Source: Chromatiales bacterium
Lineage (GTDB): Bacteria > Pseudomonadota > Gammaproteobacteria > UBA6429 > Thiohalophilaceae
NCBI GenBank assembly: GCA_027057985.1
Contig: JALUTJ010000234.1
Span: 1-13,181 of the forward strand
Length of the DNA: 13,181 nucleotides
Direction of reading: 5' to 3'
Of the stretch, positions 7,534 through 13,181 are shown piece after piece (positions within the stretch are counted from its first letter, which is position 1; the number at the start of each line of letters is the position of its first letter). Under the pieces are notes generated by a model that worked only from the letters and a program-made list of their open reading frames with translations, was not told the origin of the DNA and searched no databases. The translations under genes were made by a program, and so were the position numbers.

Positions 7534-8628
7534 GTGAAATACCTTTCCTTACTTATTCCTGTTATTGCTTTACTTGGTCTCGCAGGCTGCTCGGTGCCTG
7601 TTCACCAGACCAGGCCGCTACCAGCACAAAAAGTGGAACAAAAAGCATCTGAAATTACCATTAATGCGGTTGGCGATATTATGCTGGGAACCAATTTCCC
7701 GGACGATCGCCTGGCGCCGGATAATGGCAAACACCTGCTGCATGCCATGACGACAGTCCTGGCAAAGGCCGATATCACCTTTGGTAATCTGGAGGGCGTT
7801 TTGATGCAGGGAGGTACTGCGGCGAAAAAATGTCGTTCCATGAGTACCTGTTATGTTTTCCGTTCTCCGCCTGAATATGCGTTTTACCTGAAAAAAGCCG
7901 GCTTTGATGTTCTAAGCCTGGCCAATAACCACGCCCGGGATTTTTCTGAAGAAGGGCGCAGTGCCACCATGGCTGCGCTGGACAGGGCTGGGTTGTTACA
8001 CAGTGGGCGTACGGGTGATGTTGCCCGTCTCAAGATTAAGGGGTTGAAAGTGGCTGTTATCGCTTATGCCCCGTTTGGCGGTTCACACGATATGCTGGAT
8101 ATTCCGCTGGCAATAAAACAGGTTGCGGCACTGGCTAAAGCGAATGATATCGTGCTGGTTTCCATGCACGCCGGGGCCGAAGGCAAGGGGGTGGAGCATG
8201 TGCCATTTCAGACCGAGATGTTTTACGGTGAAGATCGTGGTGACGTTGTGAAATTTGCCCATGCGGTGATCGATGCCGGTGCCGACCTGGTCATTGGCCA
8301 TGGTCCCCATGTACCGCGGGCACTGGAGCTCTACAAAGAGCGGCTGGTGGCCTATAGCCTGGGTAATTTTCTGACCTATCAGGGCATTCGCATTAGCGGC
8401 AATAATGGCCTGGCACCGGTACTCTCCGTGACCATCGATGCCGAAGGCCGTTTCAAGCTGGGACAGATCTTCTCGGCACGGCAGTTTCGGCCGCAAGGCA
8501 CAAAACTGGATAAAACACATGCCGTCGCACATCTGATTAAAAAGCTGACTGAAGCCGATTTTCCGCAAACGGCATTGAAAATCACTTCGCAGGGCCTGAT
8601 TAAGAAGAAAGTCCGCAAAAAGCAATAA
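7534..8628 (+). CDS. CapA-like (PGA_cap domain) lipoprotein
   Basis: The 364-residue product starts at GTG with a short lipoprotein signal: MKYLSLLIPVIALLGLAGCS, lipobox LAGC, lipidated Cys19, Ser20 at +2 (no inner-membrane retention signal, so outer membrane is likely). The PGA_cap/CapA domain (about 40-315) has the calcineurin-like metallophosphoesterase fold. Motifs are VGDIMLG (46-52), GNLEG (84-88), SLANNHARD (128-136), SMHAGAE (210-216), GHGPHVPRALE (255-265) and YSLGNFL (274-280). The supposed metal ligands are all present. The tail ends in a basic KKKVRKKQ. Bacillus CapA/PgsA is needed for poly-gamma-glutamate synthesis or export, but most gammaproteobacterial members have no proven role and no CapB/CapC partners are seen here. 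No Shine-Dalgarno is visible, since a hairpin occupies its site. The frame is open back to the M23 stop codon. I did not expect this gene next to secA. Confidence 0.85.
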   Translation: MKYLSLLIPVIALLGLAGCSVPVHQTRPLPAQKVEQKASEITINAVGDIMLGTNFPDDRLAPDNGKHLLHAMTTVLAKADITFGNLEGVLMQGGTAAKKCRSMSTCYVFRSPPEYAFYLKKAGFDVLSLANNHARDFSEEGRSATMAALDRAGLLHSGRTGDVARLKIKGLKVAVIAYAPFGGSHDMLDIPLAIKQVAALAKANDIVLVSMHAGAEGKGVEHVPFQTEMFYGEDRGDVVKFAHAVIDAGADLVIGHGPHVPRALELYKERLVAYSLGNFLTYQGIRISGNNGLAPVLSVTIDAEGRFKLGQIFSARQFRPQGTKLDKTHAVAHLIKKLTEADFPQTALKITSQGLIKKKVRKKQ

Positions 8629-8650
8629 AGCCGGCCCGGAGGCAGGACAA

Positions 8651-8710
8651 ATGCCGCGCTGGGCTGTAGAATATGCCGCTCGGATAAACATAAGAAAAAT
8701 TCACGTATGA
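8651..8710 (+). CDS. Possible 19-codon leader ORF upstream of secA
   Basis: An ATG with GGAGG at 8638-8642 (8-base spacing) opens a frame encoding MPRWAVEYAARINIRKIHV and stops with TGA 56 bases before the secA ATG. It has no signal peptide and no similarity I recognise to the SecM or VemP arrest sequences. The predicted secA promoter lies downstream of it, so it would be translated only on longer transcripts reading through from capA. The good ribosome site is the only positive evidence, and chance is a real alternative. Confidence 0.25.
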   Translation: MPRWAVEYAARINIRKIHV

Positions 8711-8715
8711 TGGGA

Positions 8716-8745
8716 TTATCACGGTTAGCGTGTACTTACTTTAAT
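8716..8745 (+). promoter_or_regulatory. Possible promoter of secA
   Basis: TTATCA (8716-8721, 4 of 6 to the -35 consensus) and TTTAAT (8740-8745, 5 of 6 to the -10 consensus) are separated by 18 bp. The start would fall near 8752, only about 15 bases before the secA ATG. The rest of the 138-base gap after capA holds an imperfect GC-rich hairpin near 8632-8666 without a T-run. Confidence 0.35.
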
Positions 8746-8766
8746 TTGGAATAAAAGATTACAGAC

Positions 8767-11460
8767 ATGGTTGGCAAACTCCTCAAGAAAATTTTCGGTA
8801 GTCGTAATGAAAGACTGATCAAGCAAATGCGCAAGGTCGTTGACAAAATCAATGAACTTGAGCCGACGATGCAGGCCCTGAGTGATGAACAGCTTCAGGC
8901 CAAAACCGATGAGTTCAAACAGCGGCTGGAAAAAGGGGAAACCCTGGATGATCTGCTGGTCGAGGCTTTTGCCGCAGTTCGTGAAGCCAGTCAGCGTGTG
9001 CTGGGTATGCGGCATTACGATGTGCAGCTGATTGGTGGCATGGTACTGCACCAGGGCAAGATTGCCGAAATGCGTACCGGTGAGGGTAAAACCCTGATGT
9101 CGACCCTGCCGGCCTACCTGAATGCCTTGAGTGGCAAGGGTGTGCACGTGGTCACGGTAAATGATTACCTGGCCAGACGCGATGCCGAATGGATGGGCAA
9201 GGTCTATTCCTTTATGGACATGACGGTCGGTGTGAGTATTTCGGATATGCCGTTCGAAGAGAAAAAAGCGGCCTATGATGCAGATATTACCTACGGTACC
9301 AATAACGAGTTTGGTTTTGATTACCTGCGTGACAATATGGCTTTTAGTGCGGATGAACAGTTTCAGCGTGGCCAGCACTTTGCGATTATCGATGAGGTTG
9401 ATTCCATTCTTATCGATGAAGCCAGAACACCTTTGATTATTTCTGGCCCGGCTGAAGACAGCTCGGCCAACTATTACAAGATCAATGACCTTGTTCCTAA
9501 TCTGGTGAAGCAGGAAGAGGAAGATGGCCCGGGTGATTACACGGTCGAAGAAAAGAACAAGCAGATCTTCCTGACCGAGGAAGGCCACCAGCATGTTGAA
9601 AAACTCTTGCTAGAAGCAGGGCTGTTGAATGAAGGTGAAAGCCTGTACGATGTCAGCAATATTAACCTGCTACACCATATCAATGCAGCGCTGCGCGCCC
9701 ATGTGCTTTACCAGAAGGACGTGGACTATATTGTCGATAATAATGAAATCGTCATCGTTGATGAATTTACCGGCCGAACCATGCCGGGACGGCGCTGGTC
9801 GGATGGCCTGCACCAGGCGGTTGAAGCAAAAGAAGGCGTGCCGATCCAGCAGGAAAATCAGACGCTGGCATCGATTACCTTCCAGAATTATTTCCGGCTT
9901 TATGAGAAGCTTTCTGGCATGACTGGTACTGCTGATACCGAAGCCTATGAACTGCAGCAGATCTACGGGCTCGAGGTAGTGGTTATCCCAACGCATCGCG
10001 AGATGATCCGTGATGATCGCACCGACCTGGTTTATCTCACTATGCAGGAGAAATTTGAGGCGATTATTGAAGATATCCGTGATTGCCAGAAACGCAAGCA
10101 GCCGGTACTGGTGGGGACGGCATCGATCGAGGTATCAGAATACCTGTCTGCTTTATTGAAGAAAGAAAAGATCAAACACGAAGTATTAAATGCCAAGCAG
10201 CATGAGCGTGAAGCCGAAATTATCGCTCAGGCCGGTCAGCCGGGTGCAGTAACGATTGCCACCAATATGGCCGGTCGTGGTACCGATATAGTGCTTGGCG
10301 GCAACTTCGATGCCGAGATTGCAAAACTCAAAGATCCGGATGAAGCCACCATTGCCAAACGCAAGGCGGCCTGGCAGGAACGCCATGATCAGGTAGTGGC
10401 AGCGGGTGGTCTGCATATCATTGGTACCGAGCGAAACGAGTCACGCCGGGTGGATAACCAGTTACGTGGCCGTGCCGGTCGCCAGGGTGATCGCGGTTCT
10501 TCCCGCTTCTACCTGTCGCTGGAAGATAACCTGATGCGTATCTTTGCGTCTGAACGAGTGTCTGGCCTGATGCAACGGCTGGGCATGGAAAAGGGCGAAG
10601 CGATTGAGCATCCCTGGGTCAGCAAGGCGATTGAAAACGCACAGCGCAAGGTAGAAGGACATAACTTCGATATGCGTAAGCAGCTGCTTGAATACGATGA
10701 TGTTGCCAATGACCAGCGCAAGGTGATCTATGCTCAACGTAACGAGCTGATGAAGCTGGATGATATTTCCGACAGTATCGAAGCGATTCGCGCCGATGTT
10801 ATCAATAATATTATCGATGGTTATATTCCACCACAGAGTATCGAAGAGCAGTGGGATGTAGCAGGACTGGAAGAAGCCATTGCCGGTGAGTTTGGTATTG
10901 AGCTGGATATCCAGGGCTGGTTAAAGGCAGATGATGAGCTACATGAGCAGGCGCTGCGTGAAAAGATTATTGAAAGCATCGTTAAAGATTACAGAGCAAA
11001 AGAAGAACTGTATGGTCCTGAAACCATGCGACATATCGAAAAGGCGGTAATGCTGCAGGTGCTGGATAGCCAGTGGAAAGAACACCTGGCATTGATGGAT
11101 CAGCTACGACAGGGTATTCACCTGCGCGGTTATGCACAGAAAGATCCAAAGCAGGAATACAAGCGCGAATCTTTTGCCATGTTTACCGATATGCTGGAAC
11201 GCATCAAGCATGAAGTTGTGACCTTGCTGAGCCGGGTACAGGTGCGCAGTGATGAAGAGATAGCTGCGATGGAAGAGCAGCGACGTATGGACAGTGGCGA
11301 GATGGAATTTCAGCATGAAGAAGTCTCTTCCATGGGCAGCAGCGAAGAGGAAGAAGAACATACGCCGTTTGTCCGCGGTGAACGAAAAATTGGACGCAAC
11401 GAGCCATGTCCCTGTGGCTCAGGTAAAAAGTACAAGCAGTGTCATGGTAAACTGAGTTAA
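8767..11460 (+). CDS. secA: Preprotein translocase ATPase SecA
   Basis: SecA is the motor ATPase that drives unfolded precursors through SecYEG. The 897-residue protein is full length (E. coli 901) and aligns from its first residues, [20 protein letters not shown]. Walker A is MRTGEGKT (102-109, Lys108), Walker B is DEVD (209-212), and [20 protein letters not shown] and [18 protein letters not shown] follow. The second ATPase domain has [18 protein letters not shown] and [19 protein letters not shown]. The helical scaffold and wing domains end with [19 protein letters not shown]. An acidic linker with EEEEE precedes the zinc motif Cys881, Cys883, Cys892 and His893, which binds SecB and phospholipid. 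The Shine-Dalgarno is weak (GGA about 17 bases upstream). Unlike E. coli, no secM precedes it. argJ follows after 52 bases. Confidence 0.99.
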   Translation: MVGKLLKKIFGSRNERLIKQMRKVVDKINELEPTMQALSDEQLQAKTDEFKQRLEKGETLDDLLVEAFAAVREASQRVLGMRHYDVQLIGGMVLHQGKIAEMRTGEGKTLMSTLPAYLNALSGKGVHVVTVNDYLARRDAEWMGKVYSFMDMTVGVSISDMPFEEKKAAYDADITYGTNNEFGFDYLRDNMAFSADEQFQRGQHFAIIDEVDSILIDEARTPLIISGPAEDSSANYYKINDLVPNLVKQEEEDGPGDYTVEEKNKQIFLTEEGHQHVEKLLLEAGLLNEGESLYDVSNINLLHHINAALRAHVLYQKDVDYIVDNNEIVIVDEFTGRTMPGRRWSDGLHQAVEAKEGVPIQQENQTLASITFQNYFRLYEKLSGMTGTADTEAYELQQIYGLEVVVIPTHREMIRDDRTDLVYLTMQEKFEAIIEDIRDCQKRKQPVLVGTASIEVSEYLSALLKKEKIKHEVLNAKQHEREAEIIAQAGQPGAVTIATNMAGRGTDIVLGGNFDAEIAKLKDPDEATIAKRKAAWQERHDQVVAAGGLHIIGTERNESRRVDNQLRGRAGRQGDRGSSRFYLSLEDNLMRIFASERVSGLMQRLGMEKGEAIEHPWVSKAIENAQRKVEGHNFDMRKQLLEYDDVANDQRKVIYAQRNELMKLDDISDSIEAIRADVINNIIDGYIPPQSIEEQWDVAGLEEAIAGEFGIELDIQGWLKADDELHEQALREKIIESIVKDYRAKEELYGPETMRHIEKAVMLQVLDSQWKEHLALMDQLRQGIHLRGYAQKDPKQEYKRESFAMFTDMLERIKHEVVTLLSRVQVRSDEEIAAMEEQRRMDSGEMEFQHEEVSSMGSSEEEEEHTPFVRGERKIGRNEPCPCGSGKKYKQCHGKLS

Positions 11461-11465
11461 GCCTG

Positions 11466-11489
11466 TCCTGCTTGTTTTAACAGGCAGGA
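11466..11489 (+). other. Hairpin in the secA-argJ gap
   Basis: T-CCTGCTTG (11466-11474) pairs with CAGGCAGG-A (11481-11489) with one G-T wobble around a 6-base TTTTAA loop. No T-run follows the stem, so it is a weak terminator candidate at best. It lies in the 52-base gap before argJ and may reduce read-through or protect the upstream mRNA end. Confidence 0.35.
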
Positions 11490-11512
11490 AAGGTAAAACA
11501 AGGTATAACACT

Positions 11513-12727
11513 ATGAACACAGAGAAAAAAATTTCCTTTAATGATTTCCCCGTAGCCGGTATTCGTATGGGGGTAGCCTGTGCTGGCATCAAGAAACCCC
11601 AGCACCGTGATCTTGTTGTCTTTGAACTGGTAGAGGGTGCTACCACGGCGGCTGTGTTTACCCAGAATGCTTTTTGTGCTGCCCCGGTTATCATCTCTAA
11701 AGAACATATTGCAACCACAGCGCCGCGTTACCTGCTGGTGAATACCGGTAATGCTAATGCAGGCACAGGTAAACAGGGGCTAGAAGATGCAAGGAACTGT
11801 TGCGCCCTGGTTGCAGAAGCGACAGGCTGTAAGCCGGAAGAAGTTCTGCCTTTTTCTACCGGGGTCATTGGTGAATACCTGCCAATGGAAAAATTCAAAC
11901 CTGCTATTCAGCATGCCATTGCCAACCTGGCAGAAGATAACTGGGAAGATGCCGCGCATGGTATTCTGACCACCGATACGGTTATCAAGGCCTTTACGCG
12001 CAAGCTGGAATTGCAGGGTAAAGTAGTTGTTATCAGCGGTATTGCTAAAGGTTCAGGTATGATACGGCCCGATATGGCCACCATGCTGGCATATATCGCA
12101 ACCGATGCGGCCATTGAACAAAACCTGCTACAGCAATGCCTGCAACAGGCGGTGAATGTTTCCTTTAACCGGATTACGGTAGATGGTGATACCTCGACCA
12201 ATGATTCCGCCATTCTGATGGCAACAGGAAAATCGGGTATTGAAATCAGTGCAGATTCTGCTGAACTGGCACAGTTTCAGCAGGCATTGAGTGAACTCTG
12301 CGTAGACCTTGCCAAAGATATGGTACGGGATGGTGAAGGCGCGACCAAGTTGATCACGATCAAGGTTAATGGCTGTAACAGTGAGAATGAAGCCAGTGAA
12401 GTGGCCTATACCGTGGCGCATTCTCCGCTGGTAAAGACAGCGTTTTTTGCCAGTGACCCTAACTGGGGCAGGATTCTTGCTGCCGTGGGGCGGGCCAATA
12501 TTCCCAGGCTCGATCTTGAAAAGGTGAATATTGCACTGGATGATGTCTTTATTGTCAGAAACGGTGAAAAGGCAGAAGACTATACTGAAGAGCGTGGTCA
12601 GAAAGTGATGGACCAGGTTGAGATAAGCGTGCATATCGATCTTGGCCGGGGTAATGATAGTACTACGGTCTGGACCTGTGATTTCTCTTATGATTATGTG
12701 CGCATCAACGCGGAATACCGGACCTGA
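11513..12727 (+). CDS. argJ: Bifunctional glutamate N-acetyltransferase / ornithine acetyltransferase ArgJ
   Basis: ArgJ transfers the acetyl group from N-acetylornithine to glutamate in the cyclic arginine pathway, and bifunctional forms also acetylate glutamate from acetyl-CoA. The 404-residue precursor should self-cleave between Ala189 and Thr190 in KGSGMIRPDMATML (179-192), making alpha and beta subunits with Thr190 as N-terminal nucleophile. STGVIGEYLPM (115-125) carries the oxyanion-hole Thr-Gly pair. LVNTGNANAGTG (75-86), ITVDGDTSTNDS (221-232), DGEGATK (273-279) and SDPNWGRI near the end are conserved. The C-terminal VWTCDFSYDYVRINAEYRT is typical. An AAGG lies 9 bases before the ATG. 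I see no ARG box upstream. Whether it is mono- or bifunctional cannot be told from sequence alone. secA-argJ adjacency is known in Pseudomonas. Confidence 0.97.
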   Translation: MNTEKKISFNDFPVAGIRMGVACAGIKKPQHRDLVVFELVEGATTAAVFTQNAFCAAPVIISKEHIATTAPRYLLVNTGNANAGTGKQGLEDARNCCALVAEATGCKPEEVLPFSTGVIGEYLPMEKFKPAIQHAIANLAEDNWEDAAHGILTTDTVIKAFTRKLELQGKVVVISGIAKGSGMIRPDMATMLAYIATDAAIEQNLLQQCLQQAVNVSFNRITVDGDTSTNDSAILMATGKSGIEISADSAELAQFQQALSELCVDLAKDMVRDGEGATKLITIKVNGCNSENEASEVAYTVAHSPLVKTAFFASDPNWGRILAAVGRANIPRLDLEKVNIALDDVFIVRNGEKAEDYTEERGQKVMDQVEISVHIDLGRGNDSTTVWTCDFSYDYVRINAEYRT

Positions 12728-12741
12728 TAGCAGTAGCCGGG

Positions 12742-13181
12742 ATGAAAAAAACGGAACCTGTTCATGTTGCTGTTGGAGTTATTCGCAATGAGGACGACCA
12801 GTTTTTTATTGCCCGCCGCCCGCAACATGTTCATCAGGGCGGACTATGGGAATTCCCCGGCGGTAAGGTCGAGGAAAATGAAACCGTTGTTGAAGCCCTG
12901 CAACGTGAACTACATGAAGAAATTGGTATTGATGTTGAACTGGCTCGACCATTAATCAGGATACCTTATTCTTACCCGGATAAATCCGTTCTGCTCGATG
13001 TCTGGCGGGTAGAAAAATTTACGGGGCATGCCCATGGTCGGGAACAGCAGGAGATTAACTGGGTCAGTCTTGATGAACTGTCGAGTTATCCATTTCCTGC
13101 TGCGAATCAGCCCATTATCCGCTCATTGATGTTACCGGACAGCTACCTGGTTACAGGGGAGTTCAGCGAACTGGATGAATT
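12742..13181 (+). CDS. mutT: MutT-like Nudix hydrolase, probably fused to a ThiE-like domain, 3' partial
   Basis: The frame starts at ATG 14 bases after the argJ stop and stays open to the right edge (146 full codons). It shows a complete Nudix box, Gly41 to Ile63, with Gly41, Glu47, Arg55-Glu56, Glu59-Glu60 and Gly62. The N-terminal VAVGVIRN, LWEFPGGK and the Asn in PFPAANQPII (Asn122, matching the E. coli MutT residue that reads the guanine base) point to 8-oxo-dGTP pyrophosphatase, which keeps oxidised guanine out of DNA. E. coli MutT ends near residue 129, but here the frame continues with LPDSYLVTGEFSELDE. That resembles the first strand of a thiamine-phosphate-synthase-like domain as found in the fused Pseudomonas protein. 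The fusion is inferred because the window ends. The ribosome site is weak, so coupling to argJ is possible. Confidence 0.88.
   Translation, partial: MKKTEPVHVAVGVIRNEDDQFFIARRPQHVHQGGLWEFPGGKVEENETVVEALQRELHEEIGIDVELARPLIRIPYSYPDKSVLLDVWRVEKFTGHAHGREQQEINWVSLDELSSYPFPAANQPIIRSLMLPDSYLVTGEFSELDE

Noticed and set aside
8632..8666. GC-rich imperfect hairpin after capA as a terminator
   Set aside because: The stem has a large internal loop (GGA against GCGCT) and no T-run follows. It also overlaps the candidate leader ORF.
8083..8691. 202-codon minus-strand frame opposite capA
   Set aside because: Its residues do not resemble any family and it lies entirely opposite the strongly supported CapA domain. 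It is a shadow of the coding strand.
8725..9594. 289-codon minus-strand frame opposite the start of secA
   Set aside because: It is antisense to highly conserved SecA motifs and shows no domain or ribosome site of its own.
11490..11530. ARG box upstream of argJ
   Set aside because: No sequence close to the 18-base ArgR consensus is present in the gap or at the start of argJ.
1..13181. Mobile elements, CRISPR arrays, tRNA or rRNA genes
   Set aside because: No transposase or integrase frames, spaced direct repeats, or recognisable RNA genes were found. The gaps are short and accounted for.

Overview
The window is a chromosomal core region of a gammaproteobacterium. It holds the distal half of a division and cell-wall (dcw) cluster and the block that usually follows it: murB(partial)-ddlB-ftsQ-ftsA-ftsZ-lpxC, then dciA on the opposite strand, an M23 peptidase, a CapA-like lipoprotein, secA, argJ and a Nudix (mutT) gene cut by the right edge. 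The assignment rests on protein similarity to E. coli and Pseudomonas homologues recalled from memory: a 306-residue DdlB, a 303-residue LpxC with a GTG start, an FtsZ tail almost identical to that of E. coli, and an 897-residue SecA with the C-terminal zinc motif. Base composition looks even and moderate, with GC in the high 40s by eye. I cannot name a genus. A type II murB inside the dcw cluster fits lineages such as Legionella/Coxiella or Chromatiales-like bacteria better than enterobacteria.

Positions 1-4818 form a tight unidirectional unit. murB/ddlB and ftsQ/ftsA overlap by 8 bases, ddlB/ftsQ are 9 bases apart, and ftsZ has a strong Shine-Dalgarno after a 31-base gap. These genes make the UDP-MurNAc and D-Ala-D-Ala precursors and the divisome core. 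The 261-base ftsZ-lpxC gap carries a long nested inverted repeat (probable terminator or attenuator) and a good sigma70-like promoter for lpxC.

Positions 5080-8628 cover lpxC (lipid A commitment step), convergent dciA (replicative helicase loader), a divergent M23 peptidase sharing an 81-base promoter region with dciA, and a PGA_cap/CapA-type lipoprotein. The CapA gene is the least expected member: a strong 14-bp hairpin ends 6 bases before its GTG start, and its frame is open back to the stop codon of the M23 gene.

Positions 8629-13181 hold secA, argJ and a Nudix hydrolase that runs past the usual MutT length into what looks like the start of a ThiE-like domain. No secM lies upstream of secA. 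A 19-codon reading frame with a good Shine-Dalgarno sits there instead, unproven.

I saw no mobile elements, CRISPR arrays, tRNA or rRNA genes. Most of the window is conserved housekeeping sequence. The points that deserve attention are regulatory: hairpins, the symmetric divergent promoter, the short leader ORF, and the CapA insertion.
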